This document shows positions 52,303 to 62,443 of a stretch of 64,000 nt of DNA, piece by piece (positions within the stretch are counted from its first letter, which is position 1; every line of letters starts with the position of its first letter). The stretch spans positions 1 through 64,000 of the forward strand of contig NZ_JAAXOQ010000017.1 of NCBI RefSeq assembly GCF_012396015.1. The letters are read 5' to 3'. Both the position numbers and the translations under genes were made by a program. Below the pieces are notes generated by a model. It searched no databases. It was given only the letters and a program-made list of their open reading frames with translations, and was not told the origin of the DNA. Source of the stretch: Tsukamurella spumae. Its GTDB lineage: Bacteria; Actinomycetota; Actinomycetes; Mycobacteriales; Mycobacteriaceae.

Positions 52303-54009
52303 GTGGCCTACAAGTGGATCGCCCTGTCCAACACCACGTTGGGCATGCTGATCGCCACGATCAACAGCTCGATCGTCCTCATCGCACTGCCGGACATCTT
52401 CAAGGGTATCCACCTCAACCCGCTCGAGCCGGGCAACACGAGCTACCTGCTGTGGATGATGATGGGCTTCCTCGTGGTCACCGCGGTGCTCGTGGTCGCG
52501 TTCGGCCGGCTCGGCGACATGTTCGGCCGGGCCCGCATGTACAACATGGGCTTCCTGATCTTCTCGGTGTCGTCGATCTTCCTGGCGGTCACGTGGTTCG
52601 ACGGGCACGCCGCGGCACTGTGGCTCATCGGCTGGCGCGTCGTGCAGGGCATCGGCGGCGCCTTCCTCATGGCGAACAGCTCGGCGATCCTCACCGACGC
52701 CTTCCCGCCCGACCAGCGCGGCCTCGCGCTGGGCATCAACAGCGTCGCCGCGATCGCCGGTTCCTTCCTCGGCCTGATCATCGGCGGCGTTCTCGCGCCG
52801 GTGAACTGGCATCTGATCTTCCTGGTCTCGGTGCCCTTCGGGGTGCTCGGCACCGTCTGGGCGTACCTCAAGCTCGAGGACCGAGGGGCCCGCGTGCCGG
52901 CGACCATGGATTGGTGGGGCAACCTGACCTTCGCGATCGGCCTCATCGCCGTACTGGTCGGCATCACCTACGGCATCCAGCCGTACGGCGGGCACGCGAT
53001 GGGCTGGACCTCCCCGTTCGTGCTGTCCTGCCTCCTCGGCGGACTGGCGGTGCTGGCGGTGTTCTGTCTGATCGAGCTGCGGGCGCCCTCGCCGCTGTTC
53101 GACCTGCACCTGTTCCGCAACCGGGCCTTCGTGTGGGGCAATGTCGCGAACCTCTGCGGTTCGCTGGGGCGCGGCGGCCTGCAGTTCATGCTCATCATCT
53201 GGCTGCAGGGGATCTGGCTGCCGCAGCACGGCTACGACTACACGCAGACCCCACTCTGGGCGGGCATCTACATGGTGCCGATGACCGTCGGATTCCTGCT
53301 CTCCGCACCGATCTCGGGCGCCCTGTCGGATCGGATCGGCGGCCGCGCACTGAGTTCCGCCGGCCTGATCATCACCGCACTGACCTTCCTCGCCCTGATC
53401 GCCCTGCCCGTCGACTTCGCCTACTGGGCGTTCGCCCTGATCCTGTTCGTCAACGGTGTCGGCATGGGCATGTTCGGATCCCCCAACCGCGCCGTGGTGA
53501 TGAACTCGCTGCCCGCCACGTCGCGCGGGTCGGGCTCGGGAATGATGACGACCTTCCAGAACTCCGCGATGGTGCTCTCGATCGGCCTGTTCTTCTCGCT
53601 GATGATCGCCGGCCTGTCGAGCTCCCTTCCGGGCGCCATGTCGACGGGGCTGCAGGCGAACGGCGTTCCCGCCCAGTACGCCTCGGAGATCGCGGCGCTC
53701 CCGCCGGTGGCGGTGCTGTTCGCGGCCTTCCTCGGCTACAACCCCGTCCGGGAGCTCCTCGGCCCGCACCTGTCGCAGCTGCACCTCACCGCCGAGCAGT
53801 CCCAGCACCTCACGGGCCTGCAGTTCTTCCCGCACCTGATCTCCGAGCCCTTCCGCTCGGGGCTGGAGCTCGCGTTCGGCTTCGCCGCGGTGGTGTGCCT
53901 CCTCGGCGCGGTCGCCTCCCTGCTCACGGGGAAGGGCGACGGTGCGCCCGTCGACATCGAGATCCTCGAGGCGGAGGCCGACGAGGTGGAGACGGCCGCC
54001 CGGTACTGA
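52303..54009 (+). CDS. DHA2-type (14-segment) MFS drug exporter
   Basis: A 568-residue transporter with about 14 hydrophobic segments. SSIVLIALPDIF in the first helix, a GRLGDMFGRARMY loop between helices 2 and 3 (MFS motif A), and QGIGGAFLMANSSAILTDAFPPDQRG in the middle are typical of EmrB/QacA-like exporters. It uses the proton gradient to expel drugs. The GTG start at 52303 follows an AAAGGA site. The repressor-type inverted repeat just upstream suggests induction by its substrate. Confidence 0.93.
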   Translation: MAYKWIALSNTTLGMLIATINSSIVLIALPDIFKGIHLNPLEPGNTSYLLWMMMGFLVVTAVLVVAFGRLGDMFGRARMYNMGFLIFSVSSIFLAVTWFDGHAAALWLIGWRVVQGIGGAFLMANSSAILTDAFPPDQRGLALGINSVAAIAGSFLGLIIGGVLAPVNWHLIFLVSVPFGVLGTVWAYLKLEDRGARVPATMDWWGNLTFAIGLIAVLVGITYGIQPYGGHAMGWTSPFVLSCLLGGLAVLAVFCLIELRAPSPLFDLHLFRNRAFVWGNVANLCGSLGRGGLQFMLIIWLQGIWLPQHGYDYTQTPLWAGIYMVPMTVGFLLSAPISGALSDRIGGRALSSAGLIITALTFLALIALPVDFAYWAFALILFVNGVGMGMFGSPNRAVVMNSLPATSRGSGSGMMTTFQNSAMVLSIGLFFSLMIAGLSSSLPGAMSTGLQANGVPAQYASEIAALPPVAVLFAAFLGYNPVRELLGPHLSQLHLTAEQSQHLTGLQFFPHLISEPFRSGLELAFGFAAVVCLLGAVASLLTGKGDGAPVDIEILEAEADEVETAARY

Positions 54010-54030
54010 CCCGGGTCGGCCGGACCGCGG

Positions 54031-56370
54031 CTACTCCGACTTGACCAGCCGCACCGCGATGTTCTTCATCAGCGGCTGGTCCGACTGGGTGCTGTAGTCG
54101 GCGATGCCGATCAATGCGTTCATCTCCGGCATGTACCCCGCCGCGGATCCCACGGGCAGGTCGTAGCGCAGTGCCCGGAACCGGCGCAGCGTGCGCTCCG
54201 AGCCGTCGCGCGAGGTGGAGGTGATGTCCACGAGGTCGCCCTCGGCGAGGCCGCGCGCGGCCATGTCGGCCTCGTTGAGGAAGATCAGCTCGCGGAGGTT
54301 CTTGATGCCGCGGTACCGATCGTTGGCCGAGTAGATCGTGGTGTTCCACTGATCGTGCGAGCGCATGGTGCCGAGGATGAGCACGTCCGCGTCCGCGGGG
54401 ATCACGTTCGGCATCGGGGCCAGCGAGAAGTTCGCCCGGCCCGACGGCGTGCGGAAGTCCCGTTGGCGCGCGGGCTGCGGGATGCGGAACCCACCCGGGT
54501 TTTTGAGCAGCTCGTTGAAGCCCTCGAAGCCGGGGAGCACCTTCGCCATCACGTCGCGAATGCGGTCGTAGTCGTCGACATAGGACTGCCACGGCGTGCG
54601 GCTCTCCGGGAGCGTCGCCATCGCGATGCCGGCGATGATCGCGGGCTCGGAACGCAGGTTCGGCGACGCGGGGCGCCGCTTGCCGCGCGAGATGTGGACC
54701 ATGCTCATCGCGTCCTCGACGGTCTGCCCCTGCAAACCGGCGATCTGCTCGTCCTTCTCCGTGCGACCGAGGCAGGGCAGGATCACCGCCTGCCGCCCGT
54801 GCACCAGGTGGCTGCGGTTGAGCTTGGTGCTCACCTGCACGGTGAGCTCGGTCTTGCGGAGGCCGGCCGCGGTGTACGCGGTGTCGGGCGCGGCGAGCAC
54901 GAAGTTGCCGCCCATCCCGACGAAGACCTTCACCCGGCCGTCGTTCATCGCCTCCACGGATTTGACGGTGTCGAGCCCGCCGACGCGCGGGGAGACGATG
55001 CCGCACACCTCGTCGAGCTTGTCGATCCACGGCGGCGGACGGTGATCGATGCCGCAGGTGCGGTTTCCCTGCACGTTGCTGTGTCCGCGGATCGGCGACG
55101 GGCCGGCGCCGGGGCGACCGATGTTGCCCCGCAGCAGAAGCAGGTTCGTGATCTCGCGGACCGTGTCGACGCCGTGCTCGTGCTGGGTGATGCCGAGGCA
55201 CCACGCGATGATGGTCCTGCCCGAGTCGAGGTACACCTGGCCGGCCCGCCGGATCTCCGACTCGGGAAGCCCCGCCTGCGTGGTGATCTCGTCCCAGCTC
55301 GTGGCCGCGACGAGGTCGCGGTAGGCCTCGAACTCGGCGGTGTAATCGGCGAGGAAGTCGTGATCGAGCACGGTCGGATCGCTCTCGGCCGCCTCGAAGA
55401 CGACCTTCGCCATGCCCCGCATGAGGGCCAGATCGCCGCCGGGGCGCACCTGAATGTTCATGTCCGAGACGGACGTCGCCTTGAACAGCGCCATGTCGAT
55501 CATCTCGTGCGGCACGATCGTCTTCGTCGCGCCGGCCTCGACCAGCGGGTTGATGTGCACCACCTGCGCGCCGCGCCGCGTGGCGTCGGCCAGGGCGGTC
55601 AGCATCCGCGGCGCGTTGGACGCCGCGTTGACGCCCATGACGAACAGGGCGTCCGCCTCCTCCCAGTCGTCGAGGTCGCAGGTGCCCTTGCCGGTGCCGA
55701 TCGACGCCGTCAGCGCCCGCCCCGACGCCTCGTGGCACATGTTCGAGCAGTCGGGCAGGTTGTTGGTGCCGAACTCTCGGGCCATCAGCTGATAGAGGAA
55801 GGTGGCCTCGTTGCTCAGCCGCCCGGAGGTGTAGAAGGACGCCTCGTTCGGGCTCGCCAGGCCCCGCAGCTCCCCGCCGATCAGGGCGAACGCGTCGTCC
55901 CAGCTGATCGGCACGTAGTGGTCGGTGGCCTCGTCGTAGACCATCGGCTCGGTCAGGCGCCCCTGGTCCTCGAGGTCGAAGTCGGTCCAATCGGCGAGCT
56001 CGGTCACGGAGTGCGCGGCGAAGAACTCGCGCCCCACCCGCTTGGGGGTCATCTCCCAGGTGACGTGTTTGACGCCGTTCTCGCAGAAGTCCAGCGTGAG
56101 CTTCTTGTCGTCCGGCCACGCGCAGCCGGGGCAATCGAACCCGGTGGGATGGTTCATGACGAACATCGAGTGGGTGCCGCGGATCAGCTCGCGCTGCTTC
56201 AAGAGGATGGCGCCCACGGACTTCGCGGCGCCCCAGGCCGCGGCCGCGTGGTGGTACGGCGAGCTGGACCAGGCACCGTCGGTCGCGGGCCCGAAGCCGC
56301 CCTGACGGGGAACGTCGGGCAGGAGGCCCGGCACGCGGGCCGGAGTCTGGGGCTGATTGTCCGTGGTCAT
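54031..56370 (-). CDS. Molybdopterin oxidoreductase, FdhF/YdeP family
   Basis: A 779-residue bis-MGD enzyme of the YdeP/formate-dehydrogenase-H-like family. CPGC near residue 80 and a following CENG give the N-terminal cysteines; the site where FdhF has Sec or Cys is at NMCHEASG near 215. The domain ending in [21 protein letters not shown] is the C-terminal molybdopterin cap. Family members are linked to acid resistance; the substrate is unproven. It overlaps the fdhD start by four bases. Confidence 0.92.
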   Translation of the reverse strand: MTTDNQPQTPARVPGLLPDVPRQGGFGPATDGAWSSSPYHHAAAAWGAAKSVGAILLKQRELIRGTHSMFVMNHPTGFDCPGCAWPDDKKLTLDFCENGVKHVTWEMTPKRVGREFFAAHSVTELADWTDFDLEDQGRLTEPMVYDEATDHYVPISWDDAFALIGGELRGLASPNEASFYTSGRLSNEATFLYQLMAREFGTNNLPDCSNMCHEASGRALTASIGTGKGTCDLDDWEEADALFVMGVNAASNAPRMLTALADATRRGAQVVHINPLVEAGATKTIVPHEMIDMALFKATSVSDMNIQVRPGGDLALMRGMAKVVFEAAESDPTVLDHDFLADYTAEFEAYRDLVAATSWDEITTQAGLPESEIRRAGQVYLDSGRTIIAWCLGITQHEHGVDTVREITNLLLLRGNIGRPGAGPSPIRGHSNVQGNRTCGIDHRPPPWIDKLDEVCGIVSPRVGGLDTVKSVEAMNDGRVKVFVGMGGNFVLAAPDTAYTAAGLRKTELTVQVSTKLNRSHLVHGRQAVILPCLGRTEKDEQIAGLQGQTVEDAMSMVHISRGKRRPASPNLRSEPAIIAGIAMATLPESRTPWQSYVDDYDRIRDVMAKVLPGFEGFNELLKNPGGFRIPQPARQRDFRTPSGRANFSLAPMPNVIPADADVLILGTMRSHDQWNTTIYSANDRYRGIKNLRELIFLNEADMAARGLAEGDLVDITSTSRDGSERTLRRFRALRYDLPVGSAAGYMPEMNALIGIADYSTQSDQPLMKNIAVRLVKSE

Positions 56371-57212
56371 GTCCTGACTTCCTGACGTACTCGCTGGGGC
56401 TGGGAGTAGATGTTCATGTGGTCGCCGCGGACGAACCCGAGGAGGGTGAGGCCGGCCTCGTCGGCGAGCTCGACCGCGAGGGACGACGGCGCCGAGACCG
56501 CGGACAGCACCGGAACGCCCGCCATGACGGCCTTCTGGACCAGCTCGAAGCTGGCGCGCCCCGACACCTGGAGGACCACTCCCCGCAGCGGCAGTCGGTC
56601 CTGCAGGAGCGCCCAGCCGATCACCTTGTCGACGGCGTTGTGCCGGCCCACGTCCTCGCGCAGCACGAGCAGCTCGCCGCTCGCGACATCGAACAGGCCG
56701 GCCGCGTGCAGGCCGCCCGTCTTGTCGAACACGGCCTGCTCCGCGCGCAGTCGGTCCGGCAGGGCCACCACCTGTTCGGGTTCGACGGTGACCGGGTCCG
56801 TCCGAACGTCGAACCGGGACACCGTGCGCACCGCGTCGATGCTCGCCTTACCGCACATCCCGCACGAACTGGTGGTGTAGAAGTTGCGAGTCACGTCCGG
56901 CGCCGGCGGGGCGACGCCCACCGCGAGCGCGATGTCGAGCACGTTGTACTCGTTGATCTCGCCGCCCGTGCCGGGACCACCGCAGTGGATCGCGGAGCGG
57001 ATGTCCTCGGCGGCGCCGATCACGCCCTCGGAGACGAGGAAACCGGCCGCGAGCTCGACATCGTGCCCGGGCGTGCGCATGGTCACGACGAGGGGCCTTC
57101 CCGCAACGCGGATCTCGAGCGGTTCCTCGACGGCGAGCGAATCGATGCGCCGTACCGGTTCCGCGCCGAGCGCGGCCCGTATCACCGCCCGACGCACCGT
57201 GATCCGACCCAT
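56367..57212 (-). CDS. fdhD: Formate dehydrogenase accessory sulfurtransferase FdhD
   Basis: A 281-residue protein that inserts sulfur into the molybdenum cofactor of formate dehydrogenases. The catalytic CGMC motif (Cys117, Cys120) and the [17 protein letters not shown] block near 210 are intact. ATG at 57212 is chosen as the family start. Coupling to the downstream molybdoenzyme confirms that pair. Confidence 0.94.
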   Translation of the reverse strand: MGRITVRRAVIRAALGAEPVRRIDSLAVEEPLEIRVAGRPLVVTMRTPGHDVELAAGFLVSEGVIGAAEDIRSAIHCGGPGTGGEINEYNVLDIALAVGVAPPAPDVTRNFYTTSSCGMCGKASIDAVRTVSRFDVRTDPVTVEPEQVVALPDRLRAEQAVFDKTGGLHAAGLFDVASGELLVLREDVGRHNAVDKVIGWALLQDRLPLRGVVLQVSGRASFELVQKAVMAGVPVLSAVSAPSSLAVELADEAGLTLLGFVRGDHMNIYSQPQRVRQEVRT

Positions 57213-57269
57213 GTCCCTGACGCTACACCCGCCGCCGGACGGGTGACACGGCATCGTCGAGCGCGCGAT

Positions 57270-58034
57270 TCAGGCCCGGCCGTCGGCGTCGTCGGCAGCG
57301 CAGGTCCGGCCCTCCGCGGCCACCTTGTGCTCCTGCAGCGCCTGGTCGAGCGCGGCGTCCAGCGCCCGGTCGAGGGCGGCATGGGCGTTCTCGGTGCCCG
57401 CACGGCGCATGGTGCCGATCAGGCCCACGGCCCACGCCATCTCCTCGTCCGACGAGGGCAGCCACCCCGGACCGCGCACCCGGTCGACCTCGTCGTGCGC
57501 GGCGCCGATGAGAATCTCGGCGACCTCCGCCATCTTCGCGGTGAACCGCCGGTGCACGTCGACGAGCACCGCCAGGTCCATCCCCTTGCCCACGAGCCGT
57601 GCGAGGTTGCCCACGATCTGCGCGTCGGCCGCCTCGTACCGCCCCGGCTCGTCGGTCTCGGCGAGCACGCCCGCGTCGACGAGGGAGGCGAGCGCGGCAT
57701 CGTCGAGCGGACCGAGCCGCTCCTGCAGGGCCTCGCGGTCCAGCACGGGTCGGCGCGTGCTGGCCCACGGTTCGTCGATGATCTCGGCGAGGTCCAGTGC
57801 GTCGCCGATGCGGGCACCGGGATTGGTGAGGAAGGTCGCGATGTGCCCCAGCGTGAAGCCCTTGCCCAGCAACTTGTTGATCGCCAAGAGGTTCCGCACG
57901 TGCTTCTCGGTGTAGATCGCGACCCGGCCGCGGCGCAGAGGTTTCGGCAGCAGTCCGCGCTCCTGATAACCCCGGATGTTGCGCGTCGTGGTCCCGGACA
58001 CGCGGGCCAGGTCGTCGATCCGGTACTCGGTCAT
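57270..58034 (-). CDS. MerR-family transcriptional regulator
   Basis: A 254-residue regulator. The N-terminal YRIDDLARVSGTTTRNIRGYQERGLLP is the MerR helix-turn-helix (residues 4–30), and EKHVRNLLAINKLLGKGFTL follows. The C-terminal part is a long, acidic helical region of unknown sensory role. It lies 11 bases from the monooxygenase stop on the same strand, so it may control that operon. An in-frame ATG nine bases upstream is also possible. Confidence 0.88.
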   Translation of the reverse strand: MTEYRIDDLARVSGTTTRNIRGYQERGLLPKPLRRGRVAIYTEKHVRNLLAINKLLGKGFTLGHIATFLTNPGARIGDALDLAEIIDEPWASTRRPVLDREALQERLGPLDDAALASLVDAGVLAETDEPGRYEAADAQIVGNLARLVGKGMDLAVLVDVHRRFTAKMAEVAEILIGAAHDEVDRVRGPGWLPSSDEEMAWAVGLIGTMRRAGTENAHAALDRALDAALDQALQEHKVAAEGRTCAADDADGRA

Positions 58035-58044
58035 GCTCGGCATG

Positions 58045-59529
58045 CTATCCGGCCGTCGCGGCGCTGCTCGCCTCCTCGTGCACGAGTATCCGGTAGTCCT
58101 GCAGGTCGACGGTGCGCAGCTGCCCCACGTACTGCGAGGCGAAGCCGGGGTACATGGTGGCGTTGAAGCCGTCGTCGGTGAGGTACCAGCTGCTGCAGCC
58201 GGAGTTCCAGGTGGTCGAGGTGAGCCGGCGCTGGATGTCCCGGTTGTACTCCTCCTGCACCTCGGCACGCACGTCGAGCGCCTTCCAGCCGTTGCCGATC
58301 AGCTGCGCGATCGCGTCGGTGATGTAGTCGATCTGCGCCTCCATGTAGACCAGCGCCGAGCTGTGCCCAGGGCCCGAGTTGGGGCCGAAGGTGACGTACA
58401 GGTTCGGATACCCGGAGACCGCGACGCTGCGGTAGGCGTAGGCGCCGCCGCTCCACTCGTCCGCCAGCACGCGGCCGTCCAGCCCGGTGACGGGGATCGG
58501 CGAGCCGGTCTTGGAGACGTCGAATCCGGTGGCGAACACGATGCAGTCGAATCGGTGTTCCACGCCCTCGACGGTGCGGATCCCCTGCGGGGCGATCCGC
58601 GCGATGGGCCAGGTGACCAGCGTGCAGTTCTCGCGCTGCAGCGCCGGGTAGTAGTCGCTGGTCATGAGGAGGCGCTTGCAGCCCGCGGCGAAGTCCGGGG
58701 TGAGCTGACGACGCAGCCACCGATCGCGCACCTGCAGCCGCAGGTGCAGCTTGCTGACGGCCTCCACGACACGGGTCAGCGGGGTGTTCCAGACGACGCC
58801 CAGCGCGACCGACTCGTGCCCCCAGAACCAGAGGGCGCGCGCGAGCTGCTGGGCGCCGGGGATCCTCCGATAGATCGACTTGGTGAATTCACCCGTCTCG
58901 GTGTTGATCCGGGGCAGCACCCAGCCGGGGGTGCGTTGGAAGACCTTGACCGAGGCGGCCTGCTGCACCAGCTCGGGCACGATCTGGACGCCGCTGGCAC
59001 CGGTGCCGACGACGGCCACCTTCTTGCCGGTGAAGTCGTAGTCGTGGTCCCACCGGGCGCTGTGGATCTTGTGGCCCTCGTAGTCCTCGATGCCGCGGAT
59101 CGCGGGGAAGGAGCAGTTGGCGAGGGGGCCGGAGGCGATGATGACGGCGCGGGCGCGTTCGGGCTCCCGGCCCTCGAAGGAGATGGTCCACTCCCCCGCG
59201 GTGGCGTCGTAGACCACTCCCGTCACGGTGTGCTCGAACCGGATGTGCGGTGCGACGCCCGAGGATTCGACCATCCCGTCGATGTACTGGAGGATCTCGG
59301 CACTGCCCGAGTAGGTGTGCGACCAGTCGGGATTGGGGGCGAAGCTGTACGAGTACAGGCGCGAGGGGATGTCGCACGCCGCTCCCGGGTAGGTGTTGTC
59401 CCGCCAGGTCCCGCCCACGCGGGTGTCACGCTCGAAGACGAGGTAGTCGTCGATCCCCTTGTCCTGGAGTCGGATGGCGGCGCCGATGCCGGCGAAGCCG
59501 GCGCCGATGATGGCTACTGAGATGGTCAT
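58045..59529 (-). CDS. Flavin-containing Baeyer-Villiger-type monooxygenase, second copy
   Basis: A 494-residue monooxygenase related to MymA/EthA. GAGFAG (residues 9–14) binds FAD. The fingerprint is YEGHKIHSARW (150–160), with Tyr for the usual Phe, and GTGASG near 175 binds NADPH. Together with the SDR, the LipR-like hydrolase and the divergent reductase it forms a mymA-type locus, which in mycobacteria is linked to cell-wall lipid modification under acid stress. It has a ribosome-binding site 5' of ATG at 59529. Confidence 0.92.
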   Translation of the reverse strand: MTISVAIIGAGFAGIGAAIRLQDKGIDDYLVFERDTRVGGTWRDNTYPGAACDIPSRLYSYSFAPNPDWSHTYSGSAEILQYIDGMVESSGVAPHIRFEHTVTGVVYDATAGEWTISFEGREPERARAVIIASGPLANCSFPAIRGIEDYEGHKIHSARWDHDYDFTGKKVAVVGTGASGVQIVPELVQQAASVKVFQRTPGWVLPRINTETGEFTKSIYRRIPGAQQLARALWFWGHESVALGVVWNTPLTRVVEAVSKLHLRLQVRDRWLRRQLTPDFAAGCKRLLMTSDYYPALQRENCTLVTWPIARIAPQGIRTVEGVEHRFDCIVFATGFDVSKTGSPIPVTGLDGRVLADEWSGGAYAYRSVAVSGYPNLYVTFGPNSGPGHSSALVYMEAQIDYITDAIAQLIGNGWKALDVRAEVQEEYNRDIQRRLTSTTWNSGCSSWYLTDDGFNATMYPGFASQYVGQLRTVDLQDYRILVHEEASSAATAG

Positions 59530-59546
59530 GGCTGGAGGTGTCCTCG

Positions 59547-60470
59547 TCAGGCGGTGGGCTCGTAGGTCAGTTCCTGCGACCAGGTGGGGGTGCGGTGCAC
59601 CAGCGGGAAGGGGATGAGGGCGGTCGCCTTCACCAGCGTGTCCGCGGGCACGTGGTAGAGCCGGTTGGTGCGGTTGATCACCCAGCCGCCGTGCCAGGCG
59701 ACCACGCGGAACATGGGCAGCCGCTTGATGTACTCGCTGCGGTCGCCGGCGGCGCGGTAGCGCTTCATGGCGCCGTACAGCCGCTCCTCGTCGACGCCCA
59801 TCTCGACGATGTTGTCGCGCATCTTGTTCAGCAGCGGGACGTAGCTGAGGAAGCCGATGAGCAGCGACGGCTTGACCCAGCCGCCGACGAAGTCGATGGT
59901 CCGCTTGCGCAGGTCCGCGTGGCCCAGCATGTCCATGACCTCGAAATCGACAGCCAGGTGGCGGGACTCGTCGGCGTTGATCCGCTTGAACACCTCCTGC
60001 GCGATCGGGTCCTTCACCTCGTCGGTGATGAACTTGATCAGGGCGCCGTCGAGCGCGACCTCCAGCATCGGGATGACGGTGCCGAGGAAGGAGAGCGACA
60101 TGCCGTCGGAGTGCTGGTCGAGCCAGTTGATCACGAGCTGCACGTTGATGTTCGGCGACGGGATCTCGTCATCGTCGAGCATGCCCCACCGGCGCATGAG
60201 GGCGAGCTCCGCGTTGGCGTGCTTCTGCTCCTCGGCGTGGAAGTGCTCGTAGATGCTCTTGAGGGTCGGGGTCGGGGCCTTGCGCGCCATGGCCGCGAAG
60301 CCGCGGGCGCCCACGTTCTCGATCCACATCAGGTCGGACAGGAAGGGCTTGAGCTTGGCGTGCAGCTCTGGGTCGATGAGCTCGGCGCCCGGTGCATCCC
60401 AATCGATGTCGGCGAGGGCCCACTGCCGGTCCTTGATCATCTGCAGCATGTTGTCGAGATCCATGGCCAT
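59547..60470 (-). CDS. Ferritin-like diiron protein (AurF-type oxygenase candidate)
   Basis: A 307-residue helical protein. YEHFHAEEQKHAN near residue 90 and RINADESRHLAVDFE near 165 supply the E-x-x-H-like iron-binding pairs of a diiron four-helix bundle, as in AurF-type N-oxygenases and related proteins. It needs an electron donor; the divergent ferredoxin reductase at 62444 could provide it. AAAGGA lies eight bases before the ATG. It lies between the monooxygenase and SDR genes on one operon. Confidence 0.82.
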   Translation of the reverse strand: MAMDLDNMLQMIKDRQWALADIDWDAPGAELIDPELHAKLKPFLSDLMWIENVGARGFAAMARKAPTPTLKSIYEHFHAEEQKHANAELALMRRWGMLDDDEIPSPNINVQLVINWLDQHSDGMSLSFLGTVIPMLEVALDGALIKFITDEVKDPIAQEVFKRINADESRHLAVDFEVMDMLGHADLRKRTIDFVGGWVKPSLLIGFLSYVPLLNKMRDNIVEMGVDEERLYGAMKRYRAAGDRSEYIKRLPMFRVVAWHGGWVINRTNRLYHVPADTLVKATALIPFPLVHRTPTWSQELTYEPTA

Positions 60471-60505
60471 GAGGTGTTCCTTTCGGTGGCGGGTGACGAT
60501 CGGGG

Positions 60506-61360
60506 TCAGGACGAGGGCAGGAGGCGGCTGAGCAGCCCGAGCCCACGGACGTACGGCGTCGGGAAGTGACGCTTGAGGTGCCAGATGACGTTCGCGTCGA
60601 GCTGCGGCACCACGTAGAGCCGACCGAGGTCGAGCGCATCGAGGGTCTGCGCGGCGACGCCGTCGGGCGAGATGCCGGTGAACTTCATGAGGGTGCCGGC
60701 GAGATTCTTACTGCCGTCGGTGATCCGGCCGTCGCGGGCGACATTGGTCTTGACGAAGGTCGGGCACAGCACCGTCACGTTCACGCCGGTTCCGGCGAGC
60801 TCGGCGGCGAGCGTCTCGGACAGCGACATGACCCCCGCCTTGGAGACGTTGTACGGGCCCATCGATGGCGCGGCCGCGAAGCCGGCTGCGGAGGCGACGT
60901 TGATGATGCCGCCGCGGCCCGCCTCGCGGAGCATCGGCGCGAACAGCTCACAGCCGTGCACCACGCCCCAGAGGTTGATGCCGAGGGCCCAGTCCCAGTC
61001 GTCGAGCCCGACCTCGCCGACGGGGCGACCGCCGATCCCGACGCCGGCATTGTTGATCACGAGCGTCGGCGGACCGTCGAAGACGGTGCGGGCGAAGGCC
61101 GCCAGGGTCTCGACGGCTGCCCGGTCGGCCACGTCGACGGTGGCGGCGTGCGCCGTTGCGCCCCGGGCCTCGATGAGGGCGACGGTCTCCTTCGCCCGGG
61201 CGGGGTCGATGTCGGCGCAGACGATCTCGCCGCCGCGGCGCGCGAGATCGAGTGCGAAGGAGCGGCCGATGCCGCTGCCGGCGCCGGTGACGACGGCCTT
61301 GGCATCGGCGGTGATCGGGTCGCGGACGAGGTGGTGCAGCAGTCGGTCGATGCCCAACAT
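60506..61360 (-). CDS. Short-chain dehydrogenase/reductase (SadH-like)
   Basis: A 284-residue classical SDR. TGAGSGIG (25–32) binds NAD(P), NNAGVG is near 102, and Ser–Tyr–Lys (VASAAG, then YNVSK near 170) form the active site. The C-terminal DANVIWHLKRHFPTPYV extension resembles SadH/Rv3085-type enzymes of the mymA operon. It overlaps the hydrolase stop at one base and is 36 bases from the diiron gene. Confidence 0.9.
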   Translation of the reverse strand: MLGIDRLLHHLVRDPITADAKAVVTGAGSGIGRSFALDLARRGGEIVCADIDPARAKETVALIEARGATAHAATVDVADRAAVETLAAFARTVFDGPPTLVINNAGVGIGGRPVGEVGLDDWDWALGINLWGVVHGCELFAPMLREAGRGGIINVASAAGFAAAPSMGPYNVSKAGVMSLSETLAAELAGTGVNVTVLCPTFVKTNVARDGRITDGSKNLAGTLMKFTGISPDGVAAQTLDALDLGRLYVVPQLDANVIWHLKRHFPTPYVRGLGLLSRLLPSS

Positions 61361-62355
61361 CAGGAGGCCTCCGAATCGGTGTGAGCCGCGGTAGCGGCGG
61401 TGGGATCGCTGTCGAGCCCCGCGAGGAAGTCGCGTACCCGCAGGAGCGCGGCGTCGGCCTGGGGCGCGAGCCGGGGCAACGCCTGGAAGACGTGCATGAG
61501 ACCGGGCCAGATCTCCAGCGTGCTGGCAGCTCCGTGCGCGCGGAGCTCCGCATCGAGGTGGCGGGCGTCGGCGGACAGCATCTCGGCGCCGCCGACCTGG
61601 ATCAAGAAGGGCGGGAGCCGATCCGCATGCCGGAGGTCGAGCCGCAGGCGGGGATGGGCCGGATCCACTCCCTCCGTGTAGAGGTCGACGAGGCGCCTCG
61701 CCGCGGCCGCGGAGATCGCGGGGTCGCGTCGGACGCGCTCCTGCCGGGCCGCGAGCGTGAAGGTGAGGTCGATGAGCGGCGAGAACAGGACGGCCGCGGC
61801 CGGCTGCGCCTGTTCGGTGGCCGCGCGGTGCAGCAGCAGGTCGCCGATCAGGTGACCACCCGCGGAGTCACCCGCGATGACGAGGTCCTCGGCCGCGTAT
61901 CCCTGAGTGAGCAGCCAGGCGAAACCCGCCGCGACATCGTCCGCGGCGGTCGGGAAACGATGCTCGGGCGCGAGGCGGTAGTCCACGACGAAGACCGGCA
62001 GTCCCGTGGTCTCGGACAGCCGCGCGGCCAGACTCCGGTGCGTGCGCGCCGAGCAGATCGCGTAGGCGCTGCCGTGCACGTAGTAGACCGCGCGTCGGCC
62101 GCGGGTCACGCCCGGGCCGAGCACCCACTCCCCACGCACCGGGCCCCGTACGGCGGTCACCGTCGTGCCGCCGGGGGTGGAGCCGAGCACCCCCATGATC
62201 GACGCGACGAGGCCCCGTGCGATCCGGATGCCGACCGCGTTCATGGGGATCAGGCCGCTGGTGACGCCCAGCCCGTAGCGGGTCAGGAACGCCGCGGCGT
62301 CGGACCGCGGCGTCGAGGCCGACGGGACCGGCGGGGCCGGAGTCGTTGTTCGCAT
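61360..62355 (-). CDS. Alpha/beta-hydrolase of the hormone-sensitive lipase/LipR type
   Basis: A 331-residue hydrolase. VHGSAYA near residue 92 takes the place of the usual HGGG oxyanion motif (the HSL form), GDSAGGHL near 167 holds Ser, and the Asp and His are near QVGGAEML 260 and PGLMHVF 292. It corresponds in place and type to LipR of the mymA operon. It has ATG at 62355, with the divergent ferredoxin reductase upstream. Confidence 0.87.
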   Translation of the reverse strand: MRTTTPAPPVPSASTPRSDAAAFLTRYGLGVTSGLIPMNAVGIRIARGLVASIMGVLGSTPGGTTVTAVRGPVRGEWVLGPGVTRGRRAVYYVHGSAYAICSARTHRSLAARLSETTGLPVFVVDYRLAPEHRFPTAADDVAAGFAWLLTQGYAAEDLVIAGDSAGGHLIGDLLLHRAATEQAQPAAAVLFSPLIDLTFTLAARQERVRRDPAISAAAARRLVDLYTEGVDPAHPRLRLDLRHADRLPPFLIQVGGAEMLSADARHLDAELRAHGAASTLEIWPGLMHVFQALPRLAPQADAALLRVRDFLAGLDSDPTAATAAHTDSEAS

Positions 62356-62381
62356 GACATACACACCATCAGCAATCGCGC

Positions 62382-62408
62382 CAGTTGTCAATGGCACAGT
62401 TATCGATG
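62382..62408. promoter_or_regulatory. Direct repeats CAGTTGTCAATG / CAGTTATCGATG
   Basis: Two 12-base direct repeats (62382–62393 and 62397–62408, 10 of 12 identical, period 15) lie in the divergent promoter of the LipR-like and reductase genes. Tandem direct repeats of this size are typical of AraC-type regulators such as VirS, which controls the mymA operon in mycobacteria. Confidence 0.5.
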
Positions 62409-62443
62409 TAGCGTCCGGGAACCCGACGAAGGAGCAGGACACC

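Noticed and set aside
54031-56370. Selenocysteine in the FdhF-like enzyme
   Set aside because: The frame has no internal TGA, and the corresponding active-site position reads Cys within NMCHEASG.
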